From positions 2,644,001-2,708,000 of the forward strand of contig NZ_CP080524.1 in NCBI RefSeq assembly GCF_024746795.1: a DNA stretch of 64,000 nucleotides, given 5' to 3'. A model generated the notes under the pieces. That model searched no databases and was not told the origin of the DNA. It worked only from the letters and a program-made list of their open reading frames with translations. Position numbers and translations under genes: made by a program. Below are positions 42,180 to 50,615 of this stretch, piece by piece. The stretch's first letter is position 1; each line of letters starts with the position of its first letter. This DNA comes from Mesorhizobium sp. AR10 (GTDB taxonomy: Bacteria > Pseudomonadota > Alphaproteobacteria > Rhizobiales > Rhizobiaceae).

Positions 42180-42533
42180 TCAGAGCTCCATGAATGGCTG
42201 GAAGCCGCCGAAGATCATGCGCTTGCCGTCGAAGGGCATGGGGCCCCAATCGGGTGTCAAACGCGGGTCGGCCATGACCTTGGCCATGACGGCATCACGG
42301 CTCTCCCGCGATTCTTAGACGGCCCAGGAGAAGATGACGATCTCGTCATCCTTGGCCTGCACGGCACGCGGAAACGAGGTCAACTCGCCATAGGGCACGT
42401 CGTCGCCGATACATTCGACGTAGGCGAGCGCGCCGTGTTCCATCCATATGGGGCCTGTGAGGTTGGCCAGCTTCTTGTAGTCATCGAGCTTCGCCTTGGG
42501 CACGGCGAGTACAAAACCATCGACATAGGACAT
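42180..42533 (-). pseudogene. DUF1428-family gene interrupted by an in-frame TAA
   Basis: A DUF1428 protein (starts MSYVDGFVLAVPKAKLDDYKK, then GDDVPYGELTSFPRAVQAKDDE). After 72 residues (ending IFSWAV) a TAA at 42315-42317 stops translation. The same frame continues through the conserved remainder (ESRESRDAVMAKVMADPR, then GPMPFDGKRMIFGGF) to a TGA at 42180. Without the TAA the protein would be 117 residues, the usual family length. One base change from a tyrosine (TAC/TAT) or similar codon explains it. The 72-residue product lacks the conserved C-terminal third. Confidence 0.75.
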
Positions 42534-42609
42534 TTGGAGCCTCCTGGAGTGCCGTCGAAAGGGACCTCACCAGCGCCAGCCGGTGAGGGGCTTCGCCATT
42601 CGCGATTGC

Positions 42610-43038
42610 TCAGGCTTTCTTGGCCGGCGCGTTCATCGCCCATTCGACGCCGAAGGGATCGCGCATATTGCCCCACTGATCGCCCCAGAACATGACCTGG
42701 AGCGGCACGGCGACTTCGCAGCCGGCATCGACGGCGCGCTTCCACCAGGCGTCGATGTCGTCGCTGCCGAGGTGGAGCTGCATAGTGTAGCCTTGCGGCT
42801 TGACGGCGGGCATCCCGTTTTCGGGATAGAAATCGGAGAGCATCAGCGTCGAGCCGTTGATGTGGAGGTGAATGTGCATGGTGCGGCCCTGCTCATCGGG
42901 CGGATAGAAGAATACCTGCTCGGCGCCGAAGGCCTTCTTGTAGAATTCGGCGGCCTTGAAGGCGCCGTCCAGCTGGAGATAAGGGGTCAAACCGCCGAGA
43001 ACTTTCACTGCCGGCTGGGTGTGGGGCTGGTCGTTCAT
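42610..43038 (-). CDS. VOC/PhnB-like glyoxalase-fold protein
   Basis: A 142-residue vicinal-oxygen-chelate fold protein of the PhnB-like branch. Two beta-alpha-beta modules are visible: LTPYLQLDGAFKAAEFYKKAFGAEQ and MQLHLGSDDIDAWWKRAVDAG, with the terminal DPFGVEWAMN. The catalytic function cannot be assigned; PhnB-like members include resistance proteins and dioxygenase-like folds. ATG 43038 has AGGAGCAAG upstream. The gene lies 77 nt upstream of the DUF1428 remnant on the same strand, and the pair may form one unit. Confidence 0.85.
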   Translation of the reverse strand: MNDQPHTQPAVKVLGGLTPYLQLDGAFKAAEFYKKAFGAEQVFFYPPDEQGRTMHIHLHINGSTLMLSDFYPENGMPAVKPQGYTMQLHLGSDDIDAWWKRAVDAGCEVAVPLQVMFWGDQWGNMRDPFGVEWAMNAPAKKA

Positions 43039-43165
43039 CGCTTGCTCCTCTTTGCGTTTGGTGTGGCCTTGCGAACCCTAGGACGAGTGAGGCGGCGGCG
43101 ATCCTACACCGCCTATGCGTTTTTCTATGCCGACACCAGTTGCGCGAGGCCGTCGGCGATGACCT

Positions 43166-43339
43166 TTAGTCAACACGCGCAATCCTTGGGCTGTTTTGCG
43201 CGTCGACGACGATTTCCGGCCAGCCGATGTCCTTGCGCAATTCGATCGGCAGGGAAAGCAGCGCGCGCTCGCTGCGGTAACGGGCGCGAGCCGCCGTGTA
43301 ACGGCTCGCAATACGACCAATGGATGACAGGTTAAACAT
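43166..43339 (-). CDS. DUF1127-family small protein
   Basis: A 57-residue protein. The DUF1127 core is YRSERALLSLPIELRKDIGWPE, with arginine-rich flanks. ATG 43339 with GAGGAGAGC upstream gives a firm start. In alphaproteobacteria small DUF1127 proteins affect RNA turnover and phosphate or carbon metabolism. Monocistronic here. Confidence 0.85.
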   Translation of the reverse strand: MFNLSSIGRIASRYTAARARYRSERALLSLPIELRKDIGWPEIVVDAQNSPRIARVD

Positions 43340-43482
43340 GATGCTCTCCTCGATTGGCGCCGGCATCATTGTGTCGGCATCACAAGGACGGGGTGCGCGG
43401 CCATAATCCGACAGACCGCCGAGATTTTTTTGCGGCAGCACCAAAGGCGGCTCGAGGCGGGTTGTTGCCAGTGCCGCTTACC

Positions 43483-43785
43483 TCAAGCAGCAACTTCCAA
43501 GCGTTCGATCGTCTCGAGATCGGCCTTCTTGGCCTCTCCCTCCACGGCAAGGTCATAACTGGACTGCATGTTCATCCAGAACTGCGGCGTGGTTCCGAAA
43601 AACTTCGCAAGGCGCAACGCTGTGTCGGGAGTTACCGGTGTCGTCTCGCTGGCCAGGCGCTCGATACGTGTGCGCGGCACATGCAGCTTTTTAGCCAGCG
43701 TATAGGGCTTCAGGCCAAGTGGTATGAGATACTCCTCGCGGAGGATTTCTCCGGGGTGGATCGGGGGGAAGATGTTAACAACCAT
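43483..43785 (-). CDS. higA: HigA-family antitoxin
   Basis: A 100-residue XRE-type antitoxin. It begins IHPGEILREEYLIPLGLKPYTLAKKLHV, the characteristic HigA/VapI opening, with a HTH at about 25-60 and the family motif ALRLAKFFGTTPQFWMNMQSSYDL. It neutralises HigB and represses the operon. It follows higB on the same strand, the toxin-first order usual for HigBA. It appears intact. Confidence 0.9.
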   Translation of the reverse strand: MVVNIFPPIHPGEILREEYLIPLGLKPYTLAKKLHVPRTRIERLASETTPVTPDTALRLAKFFGTTPQFWMNMQSSYDLAVEGEAKKADLETIERLEVAA

Positions 43786-43836
43786 CTTTGGTATCCTTTA
43801 CGGTTTGGGCAGCGCCCTAATGGTAATCGGTGACTT

Positions 43837-44097
43837 CTACGCCTCTGCTCCGCCGTCCACCCACCGAAAGCAGATGCGGAATTGATCGTTGATGCGGATC
43901 GAATGCTGACCAGCACGGTTGCCTTTCAGCGGCTCAAGCCTGTTGCCGGGAGGCGTCTTCAGGTCTGACAGTTCGGCGGCGTTGTCGATCATGAACACCT
44001 TGCGTTGAGCGGAACGAACGAGATCCGATGGGAAGCCCTTCGGAGCCTTGCCTTTCGAAACCGCCTCGCTGGTCTTGTCCTTGAATGAACGTATCAT
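43837..44097 (-). CDS. higB: HigB-family mRNA interferase toxin, C-terminal frameshift
   Basis: An 86-residue RelE-superfamily toxin that would cleave mRNA on the ribosome. The start MIRSFKDKTSEAV, the middle PPGNRLEPLKGNRAGQHSIRINDQFRICFRW and the operon order identify it. It ends early, at GGAEA. A one-base shift at about 43839-43843 restores the usual ending GVEVTDYH up to a TAG at 43817-43819. The missing C-terminal DYH is conserved in the family, so toxicity may be lost. The palindrome at 44115-44135 upstream is the likely operator. Confidence 0.8.
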   Translation of the reverse strand: MIRSFKDKTSEAVSKGKAPKGFPSDLVRSAQRKVFMIDNAAELSDLKTPPGNRLEPLKGNRAGQHSIRINDQFRICFRWVDGGAEA

Positions 44098-44114
44098 CTG
44101 CTCTACCCAGAAGG

Positions 44115-44135
44115 ACGTATCGTTGCATGATACGT
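44115..44135. promoter_or_regulatory. Putative HigA operator palindrome
   Basis: ACGTATC (44115-44121) and GATACGT (44129-44135) form a perfect inverted repeat with a 7-nt spacer, 17 nt before the higB start. Another GATACG half-site lies at about 44167-44172. The location fits autoregulation by the antitoxin. Confidence 0.6.
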
Positions 44136-44240
44136 CACGGAAGTCAAGAGAAACGTCTCATATAGTGATACGAATTCCGATCGGTCGTTGACCGACCGGC
44201 ATTTCATATCGGCACGATATCTCGTCCCGATGCCGAACCT

Positions 44241-45770
44241 TCAACCGCCCGCTTCGGCCACGGAGCGGAAGAAATCCTCGGGATTCTCGACCTCGGTCAA
44301 CCGCTGCTTTTCGATCAGCCAGAAGCGGTTGCCGATCGTCCTGATGAAGGAACGGTCGTGCGAGGCGAGCAGGCAGCTGGCCTGATGCGCCAACAGTTCC
44401 GCTTCGAGCGCCTCCTGGCCATCAATGTCGAGATGGTTGGTCGGCTCGTCGAGCAAATAGAAGTTGGGGTTGGCAAGCCTGAGCGCCAGCATCATCAGCC
44501 GCGCCTTCTGCCCGCCGGACAGCACGCCGATCTTTTTCTCCTGCATCTCGATGACCACACCGGCGCCAGCGAGCAGCGAGCGAGCCCGCTGCTCGCCGAC
44601 ATCGAATTTGCGCGAGAGCATCGCCAGCGGCGTGTCGTCGCCGCTGATGCCCGACAGCGCCTGATCGCTGTAGCCGAGCACCGTCGACGGCGTCACCTTC
44701 ACGCCTTGCGCCGTCGTTTGCGGTTCGACGATGGCATTCCGGATCAAGCCGATCAGCCTTGTCTTGCCGACACCGTTGCGGCCGAGCAGAACGATGCGGT
44801 CGCCCTGGCAGATGTGGCGCTTGCCGGTCCTGAACAGCAGCGTGCCATCAGGGGTTTCGACTGCTGCGTCGTCGAGCGTGATCAGCACCTTGGCGTGGGT
44901 GCCGCGATTGGCGAGCTTTATCGCGCCAGCCGATTTCTCGCGGTGCGCCGGTGCCGCGGCGTCTTCCAGGCGCTCCGCCCGCTGGTTGAGCTGCTTGGTC
45001 TTGACCACCAAAAGATCGCTGCCCGAATTGATGCCGATGTTGTTGAGCTTGGCGGCTTGGCGGCGCAATTGCTGCGCCACTTTCATGTCGCGCTGGAACT
45101 TGCGCTCGGTCGAAGCGTCGACCTCGTCCAGTGCCTGTCTTGCCCGCGAATAGGGCAGAGAGAACACCGGCGATTGCTCCGGGCGCAGGAATAGCGTCCG
45201 GTTGGTGGTGGCGTCGAGAAAGGCGCGGTCGTGGCTGGCGATCACCACCGGCACTTCGCGCGGCAGCGCGTTCAGCCAGGTTTCGAGCTGGCTGATCTTG
45301 GCAAGGTCGAGATGGTTGGTAGGTTCGTCGAGCAGCAGCACATCCGGATCGGTGACCCAGACGCGGGCGATCAGCGCCAGCCTTTGCCAGCCGCCGCTCA
45401 GCGCTCGCATCGGCCGCTCGCGCATCGATTCAGGCACGTCGAGCGAATCCAGCACCACGTCGACGCGCCATTGCTCGCTTTCGGCCTGCTCGGTCGGCAA
45501 GGCGTCGGCCACCACCTCACGGAAGCTGCGTTCGCCAAGCGCTGCCGGAACGGCTTGCTCGACATGACCGACGCGCAGACCGCGGGTGCGGGTGATGTCG
45601 CCGGAGGTCGGCTCGAATTCGCCGGTCAGGCATCTGAGCAGAGTGGATTTGCCGCGGCCGTTGGCGGCGACGATGCCAAGCCGGTCGCCGGTGCCGATGG
45701 TGAGATCGAGGTTGGAAAAGAGCGGCGCACTCATGGTGATACCGAGGGTCTTGAGGCTGATCAGGGCCAT
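44241..45770 (-). CDS. ABC-F family ATPase
   Basis: A 509-residue protein with two ABC nucleotide-binding domains and no membrane domain. NBD1 (about 1-220) has Walker A ANGRGKST, signature LSGGWQRL and Walker B LLLDEPTNHLD. An interdomain linker (about 215-300) follows. NBD2 (about 300-500) has GRNGVGKTR, LSGGQKAR and LLDEPTNHLD. ABC-F proteins act on the ribosome to relieve stalling or antibiotic inhibition. A leader peptide with attenuator-like hairpins precedes it, the arrangement known from antibiotic-resistance ABC-F genes. ATG 45770 has AGAGAAATCA upstream. Confidence 0.9.
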   Translation of the reverse strand: MALISLKTLGITMSAPLFSNLDLTIGTGDRLGIVAANGRGKSTLLRCLTGEFEPTSGDITRTRGLRVGHVEQAVPAALGERSFREVVADALPTEQAESEQWRVDVVLDSLDVPESMRERPMRALSGGWQRLALIARVWVTDPDVLLLDEPTNHLDLAKISQLETWLNALPREVPVVIASHDRAFLDATTNRTLFLRPEQSPVFSLPYSRARQALDEVDASTERKFQRDMKVAQQLRRQAAKLNNIGINSGSDLLVVKTKQLNQRAERLEDAAAPAHREKSAGAIKLANRGTHAKVLITLDDAAVETPDGTLLFRTGKRHICQGDRIVLLGRNGVGKTRLIGLIRNAIVEPQTTAQGVKVTPSTVLGYSDQALSGISGDDTPLAMLSRKFDVGEQRARSLLAGAGVVIEMQEKKIGVLSGGQKARLMMLALRLANPNFYLLDEPTNHLDIDGQEALEAELLAHQASCLLASHDRSFIRTIGNRFWLIEKQRLTEVENPEDFFRSVAEAGG

Positions 45771-45874
45771 GTTGATTTCTCTGGTCTGTCCGGAGTGTAT
45801 TCCGGATCAATGCACTTTGACGGTGCGCAGGCTGGCCATCAGGCTCGGCATTGCAGCACCACGAAGGGCAGACC

Positions 45875-45938
45875 AAAAAATCGAAGCGGGAAGAACCCGG
45901 ACCGTCTCTGGTCAGCCCTGCAAGCAAGCTCGCAGGGC
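45875..45938 (-). promoter_or_regulatory. Attenuator-like hairpins before the ABC-F gene
   Basis: On the minus strand a GCCCTGC/GCAGGGC stem (45932-45938 with 45915-45921) overlaps the end of the leader peptide. It is followed by a short CGGG/CCCG stem (45887-45899) and TTTTTT (45875-45880). The last two elements look like a terminator. Ribosome position on the leader could choose between folded forms. Mechanism inferred. Confidence 0.5.
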
Positions 45939-45983
45939 AGAAATCGGGCCACGCTGACGATGGTGACGAATAAACGTAAACAC
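45912..45983 (-). CDS. Putative 23-residue leader peptide of the ABC-F gene
   Basis: GTG 45983 to TGA 45912. GAAAGGAGG lies 6 nt upstream, the strongest ribosome binding site in the window. The peptide begins MFTFIRHHRQRGP and ends CLQG; it is rich in arginine and histidine. It ends 141 nt before the ABC-F start, and its last codons lie inside a hairpin. Antibiotic-induced stalling on such peptides controls several ABC-F resistance genes; that this one does so is inferred. Confidence 0.55.
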   Translation of the reverse strand: MFTFIRHHRQRGPISALRACLQG

Positions 45984-46063
45984 GTGAGCCCTCCTTTCAA
46001 AGACGTTTGAGTGTGTGAACTGGCTACACCAAGGGCAGGGCGGATGGCAAGTGCCGCGTTAGT

Positions 46064-49000
46064 CTACTTTCCCGGCCTGCCCGTCTTGCCGGGCCGGCGC
46101 TTTTCGCGGCGGGCATCGGCCGGGTCTTCATAAGAGCCGATGCCGGCACGTTCGCGCTTGACCGGCTTGTCGCCTTCGATCGGCGTCTCGGTTCGCCGCA
46201 CGGTCATTTCGTCGAGCGAGTTCTTCTTGAACAGCGGCTTGGTGGTGTCGCCGGGAATACCGAAATCGGAGCCGTGCGCCTCCTGCGCCGACTGTTTCTT
46301 GAACAGCGAACGCGATACGGCACCTGCCGGAGTCGGCATGTCGGTGCCCGGCCCCATGGCATCGAGCGAAGGTTTGGCGAATAGCGGCTTCTTCACCGGT
46401 ACCGCACCATCGGTGCCCATTTCGTCGAGCGCCGGCTTGTGGAAGAGGTTGGACCGGGCTGCCTTGGCCGCCTCTTCGGCGGCACGCGCCTCATCGAGCT
46501 TGCGGAAACGTTCTTGTTCCTCTGATGTACGATGTTTGGCCACGCCCTTATTGTGCTTGCCCTTCTCGCGGCCCGAAACCGGGCTTTCCATGTCGGCGTA
46601 TTTGGCCAGCGGGTCTTCCGAGATCGACAGTTCCATTTCGCGCAGCCGCTTGATCTCGTCGCGGATGCGGGCTGCCTTCTCGAAGTCGAGATTGGCGGCG
46701 TCGTCGCGCATCTGTTTCTCCATCGCGTCGAGATGGGCCTTGAGGTTGTTGCCCATCATGGCGCCGGCGCTGTCGGTGAACTGCGAGATGTCGGCGCGGA
46801 CATGGTCCTTCTCGTAGACCGAATCCAGAATATCGGAGATGCGCGATTTGACCGATTCCGGCGTGATGCCGTTGGCCTCGTTCCACTCCATCTGCTTTTC
46901 GCGGCGGCGGCCGGTTTCGGCCATCGCCCGCTCCATCGAGCCGGTGATCTGGTCGGCATAGAGGATAACCTTGCCGTCGACGTTTCTGGCGGCGCGGCCG
47001 ATGGTCTGGATCAGCGAGGTTTCCGAGCGCAGGAAACCTTCCTTGTCGGCGTCGAGAATGGCGACGAAACCGCATTCAGGAATGTCGAGACCTTCGCGCA
47101 AAAGGTTGATACCGACCAGCACGTCGAAGGCGCCGAGGCGCAGGTCGCGCAGGATCTCGATGCGCTCCAGCGTGTCGATGTCGGAGTGCATGTAACGGAC
47201 GCGAATGCCTTGCTCGTGCAGGTACTCGGTCAAATCCTCCGCCATGCGTTTGGTCAGCACGGTGACCAGCGTGCGGTAGCCGGCCTTGGTGGTGTCGCGG
47301 ATTTCGCCGACGACATCGTCGACCTGGGTCTTGGCTGGACGCACCTCGACCGGCGGGTCGATCAGGCCCGTCGGGCGAATGACCTGCTCGGCAAAGACGC
47401 CGCCGGCCTGTTCCATCTCCCAGGCGCTGGGGGTGGCCGAAACGGCAATGGAGAGCGGGCGCATGGCGTCCCATTCCTCGAAGCGCAGCGGCCGGTTGTC
47501 CATGCAGGATGGCAGACGGAAACCATACTCGGCCAGCGTTGCCTTGCGGCGAAAGTCGCCGCGATACATACCACCGATCTGCGGAATGGTGACGTGGCTC
47601 TCGTCGACGAAGACCAGCGCATTGTCGGGAATGTATTCGAACAGCGTCGGCGGCGGATCGCCCGGCTGGCGACCGGTGAGATAGCGCGAATAGTTCTCGA
47701 TGCCGGCGCAGGAGCCGGTGGCTTCCAGCATCTCCAGATCGAACCGGCAGCGCTGCTCCAACCGCTGCGCCTCGAGCAGTCGGCCAGCCTTTTCAAGCTC
47801 TTGCAGGCGGTGCTTGAGTTCTTCCTTGATCGACTTGATGGCTTGATTCAAGGTCGGACGCGGCGTCACATAGTGCGAATTGGCGTAGATCTTGACGCTT
47901 TTCAACTCGCCGGTTTTCTGGCCGGTCAGCGGGTCGAACTCGGTGATCGCCTCGATCTCGTCGCCGAACATCGAGATGCGCCAGGCGCGGTCTTCGAGGT
48001 GGGCCGGAAAGATTTCGATCGTGTCGCCGCGCACGCGAAACGAGCCGCGGACGAAATTGATGTCCTGCCGCTTGTATTGCTGGGCGACGAGGTCGGCGAG
48101 CAGCGAGCGCTGGTCGAGGCGGTCGCCGATCTGCATCTGGAACGTCATCGCGGTGTAGGTCTCGACCGAGCCGATACCGTAAATGCAGGACACCGAGGCG
48201 ACGATGATGACGTCGTCGCGCTCGAGCAGCGAGCGCGTCGCCGAATGGCGCATGCGGTCGATCTGCTCGTTGATCGAGGATTCTTTCTCGATGAAGGTGT
48301 CGGTGCGCGGGACGTAGGCTTCCGGCTGGTAATAATCGTAGTAGGAGACGAAATACTCGACGGCGTTTTCCGGGAAGAATTTCTTGAACTCGGAGTAGAG
48401 CTGCGCGGCCAGCGTCTTGTTGGGCGCCAGGATCAGGGCAGGGCGCTGCGTCTCCTCGATCACCTTGGCCATGGTGAAGGTCTTGCCCGAGCCGGTGACG
48501 CCGAGCAGCACCTGGGTGCGGTCATTGTCGTTGACGCCCTCGACCAAATCCCTGATCGCCGTCGGCTGGTCGCCGGCCGGCTCGAAATCCGACACCATTT
48601 TGATGGCGATGCCGCCTTCTGATTTTTCCGGGCGGGCAGGGCGGTGCGGCGTCCACAGCACGCCGTCCTTGTGCAAGGGATTGCCGGATTCGATCAGCGC
48701 CGACAAAGCGGCGACCGTGGCGGTGACACCGCCCGACGCCATGGTCTCGGCATCTTCCAGCGAAATGTCGAGGCCGGCGACCGGATTGAGGCCGGCGGCG
48801 GTTCGCTCCCTGGCCGAAGCCGCGCCGCCCATCGAGGTGCCGCGAGCGGTGCGGCCGGCGGCGGCGGAACGCTCGGGGATCTTTTTCGCCGTCTTCGGCG
48901 ATTTGCCGCCGTCCTTGTCGGAAACGACTTGGCGCCCTTCCTTCTCGGCCTCCTGTTCGATCTGCTCGGCCCAGTCCGCGATCGAGCCGGTTAGTGGCGC

Positions 49001-49156
49001 ACCTGAAAATTCGGCCTGCGGCGCTTCGGCAAAGCCGCCCTTGTGCAACGGTTCCGATGCGTCGAGGAAATCGGTCAGCGGGCTGCGCGGCTTGGGCGGC
49101 GAAGCGCGATCGTCACCCGCCGGCGGCGGCGTCTTTTTGTCGGGGAGTTTGGCCAT
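46064..49156 (-). CDS. uvrB: Excinuclease ABC subunit B (UvrB) with long terminal extensions
   Basis: A 1030-residue UvrB, the damage-verification helicase of nucleotide excision repair. The canonical part begins near residue 180 ([14 protein letters not shown]). Motifs: Walker [15 protein letters not shown], the beta-hairpin [21 protein letters not shown], helicase motif VI (QTIGRAARN) and the C-terminal UVR motif ([13 protein letters not shown] region). The extra about 180 N-terminal and about 140 C-terminal residues are low-complexity, Ala/Gly/Lys-rich, as in other rhizobial UvrB. I chose ATG 49156; longer frame to 49225 has no support. UvrB is usually about 670 residues. Confidence 0.93.
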   Translation of the reverse strand: MAKLPDKKTPPPAGDDRASPPKPRSPLTDFLDASEPLHKGGFAEAPQAEFSGAPLTGSIADWAEQIEQEAEKEGRQVVSDKDGGKSPKTAKKIPERSAAAGRTARGTSMGGAASARERTAAGLNPVAGLDISLEDAETMASGGVTATVAALSALIESGNPLHKDGVLWTPHRPARPEKSEGGIAIKMVSDFEPAGDQPTAIRDLVEGVNDNDRTQVLLGVTGSGKTFTMAKVIEETQRPALILAPNKTLAAQLYSEFKKFFPENAVEYFVSYYDYYQPEAYVPRTDTFIEKESSINEQIDRMRHSATRSLLERDDVIIVASVSCIYGIGSVETYTAMTFQMQIGDRLDQRSLLADLVAQQYKRQDINFVRGSFRVRGDTIEIFPAHLEDRAWRISMFGDEIEAITEFDPLTGQKTGELKSVKIYANSHYVTPRPTLNQAIKSIKEELKHRLQELEKAGRLLEAQRLEQRCRFDLEMLEATGSCAGIENYSRYLTGRQPGDPPPTLFEYIPDNALVFVDESHVTIPQIGGMYRGDFRRKATLAEYGFRLPSCMDNRPLRFEEWDAMRPLSIAVSATPSAWEMEQAGGVFAEQVIRPTGLIDPPVEVRPAKTQVDDVVGEIRDTTKAGYRTLVTVLTKRMAEDLTEYLHEQGIRVRYMHSDIDTLERIEILRDLRLGAFDVLVGINLLREGLDIPECGFVAILDADKEGFLRSETSLIQTIGRAARNVDGKVILYADQITGSMERAMAETGRRREKQMEWNEANGITPESVKSRISDILDSVYEKDHVRADISQFTDSAGAMMGNNLKAHLDAMEKQMRDDAANLDFEKAARIRDEIKRLREMELSISEDPLAKYADMESPVSGREKGKHNKGVAKHRTSEEQERFRKLDEARAAEEAAKAARSNLFHKPALDEMGTDGAVPVKKPLFAKPSLDAMGPGTDMPTPAGAVSRSLFKKQSAQEAHGSDFGIPGDTTKPLFKKNSLDEMTVRRTETPIEGDKPVKRERAGIGSYEDPADARREKRRPGKTGRPGK

Positions 49157-49274
49157 GTCCCGAATATGGGCAGAGTCAGCCAAAATGGAAAGAGCGGAGT
49201 GGCGACGGGCGCAGGCCGAAACCATGCTGCTGACACAAGGGTGTCAGGAGCAATGTCGCATCAACCGCGCTCCT

Positions 49275-50528
49275 TCAGTTGAACCACAGCGCGAAAGTCA
49301 GAAACCCTGCGCCACCGAACTGGCGCTGGATCTGGTCGAACTCGCCACCGGTCAGGATCTTTCCGCCCTCGAGATAGGGGGCGATGGCCGGACCGGTAAT
49401 CGACAGTACCAGGTCGAAGGGCTTTGGCTCATCGAAGAAGCGCTTCATGTTGATGCCTTTGTCGGCGATGCGGAAATGCGGCAGCAAGGTGCGGCCCTCG
49501 AGCAGATCCTCGGCCATGGTTAGCGCGGCGAGCCAGGCCTGGACCTGCTCCTCGCCGACTTCGAGACCGGTGAGCGGGTTGGCGCCTTTCTGCTGCGGGC
49601 CGGGCAGCCATTCGCGTTCGTTGTCGGTCTCTGCGCGGATCGCCTTCCAGTCCTCGCGCGACAGCCGGATCATTTCCAGCAAATGGCTGCGTGCCGCTTG
49701 CCGGCGTTCCGGCTCGACCACCGGCCAGTTGACCAGATGGATCAGCGAGATGAAATCGGCAATGCGCCATTCCGAGGAGAGGATGCTGCCGCTCATGCCA
49801 CCGTCCGGCGGAACGAGCGTGTCCTGCAGCGGCAGCTTGGCACGCGGGAACAGCATATGGAACGAACCGTCGAACATGCTCCTGAAATCATGCGCCAGCC
49901 AGAAATCCGCCTGCGCCATCAGGAATTCGGCATAGCCCTGCAGCCAGTAACCGTCGGCGCGGTCGAAGCGGAAGGTGAGAGCGGGGGCAGTCCCGTCCGG
50001 TGCGCCGCCGCCGCGTGACAGGGATGCCATGATCGCGGCCGCACTTTCGTCCGGTGCTATGGTGTCGTCCTCGTTGAGATCGATGCCGACACGGGTGAGG
50101 TCGATCTCCATGCCGATATCGGCACCGGCGGGCACCGAACCCAGCGTGGCGGCAGATTTCTGCAGCCGGTCGCGGAAGGCGACCAGAATGGCGCGAAACT
50201 CCTCGTAGGTCAGCGGCTGGGGATTGGGATTGTCCGGAACGGGAAGTCGCATCAGCGGCAGCATGAAGGATTGCGGGCTCTCAAAGCCGTGACGATGCAG
50301 GCCGCCTGCCAGGATCTCCAGCGCGGTGAAGAATTCACCGGCGCCGGCGGCGTAGGCCGATGCCGGGTCGCTGGGTGCTGCGGCTTCGAGCGTCGCCAGA
50401 GCGGTGTCTCGCTCTGCCACGGTTTTCGCCTGGAACAGGGCGGCGACCGTCTCGGGCGCTGCGGCGCCCGCGGAAGAAATCGGCAGGAGGATAACAAAGG
50501 CGGATGCCAGCAGGGTTGAAAGTCGCAT
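49275..50528 (-). CDS. Exported hypothetical protein
   Basis: A 417-residue protein with a Sec signal peptide (about 1-23, ending AGAAA). The mature part is largely helical, with a LMAQADFWLAHDFRSMFDGS segment and an acidic motif (GIDLNEDDTIAPDES) resembling a calcium-binding EF-hand loop. I recall similar uncharacterised proteobacterial proteins but no named family. It lies on the same strand 87 nt downstream of the caspase-like gene; co-transcription is possible. ATG 50528 has GGAGGATCAAG upstream. Confidence 0.7.
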   Translation of the reverse strand: MRLSTLLASAFVILLPISSAGAAAPETVAALFQAKTVAERDTALATLEAAAPSDPASAYAAGAGEFFTALEILAGGLHRHGFESPQSFMLPLMRLPVPDNPNPQPLTYEEFRAILVAFRDRLQKSAATLGSVPAGADIGMEIDLTRVGIDLNEDDTIAPDESAAAIMASLSRGGGAPDGTAPALTFRFDRADGYWLQGYAEFLMAQADFWLAHDFRSMFDGSFHMLFPRAKLPLQDTLVPPDGGMSGSILSSEWRIADFISLIHLVNWPVVEPERRQAARSHLLEMIRLSREDWKAIRAETDNEREWLPGPQQKGANPLTGLEVGEEQVQAWLAALTMAEDLLEGRTLLPHFRIADKGINMKRFFDEPKPFDLVLSITGPAIAPYLEGGKILTGGEFDQIQRQFGGAGFLTFALWFN

Positions 50529-50615
50529 CTCTTGATCCTCCGTGTTCTACGCCGACCATACATGCATTTGCGCGGCAGGCCTGTTGTTTGCTCTGCGCGT
50601 CAGTGGCCACGGCGA

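Noticed and set aside
46532..48622. A 696-codon open frame on the plus strand inside uvrB
   Set aside because: It is antisense to the conserved helicase core of UvrB; high GC produces long antisense frames. No recognisable domain and no ribosome binding site.
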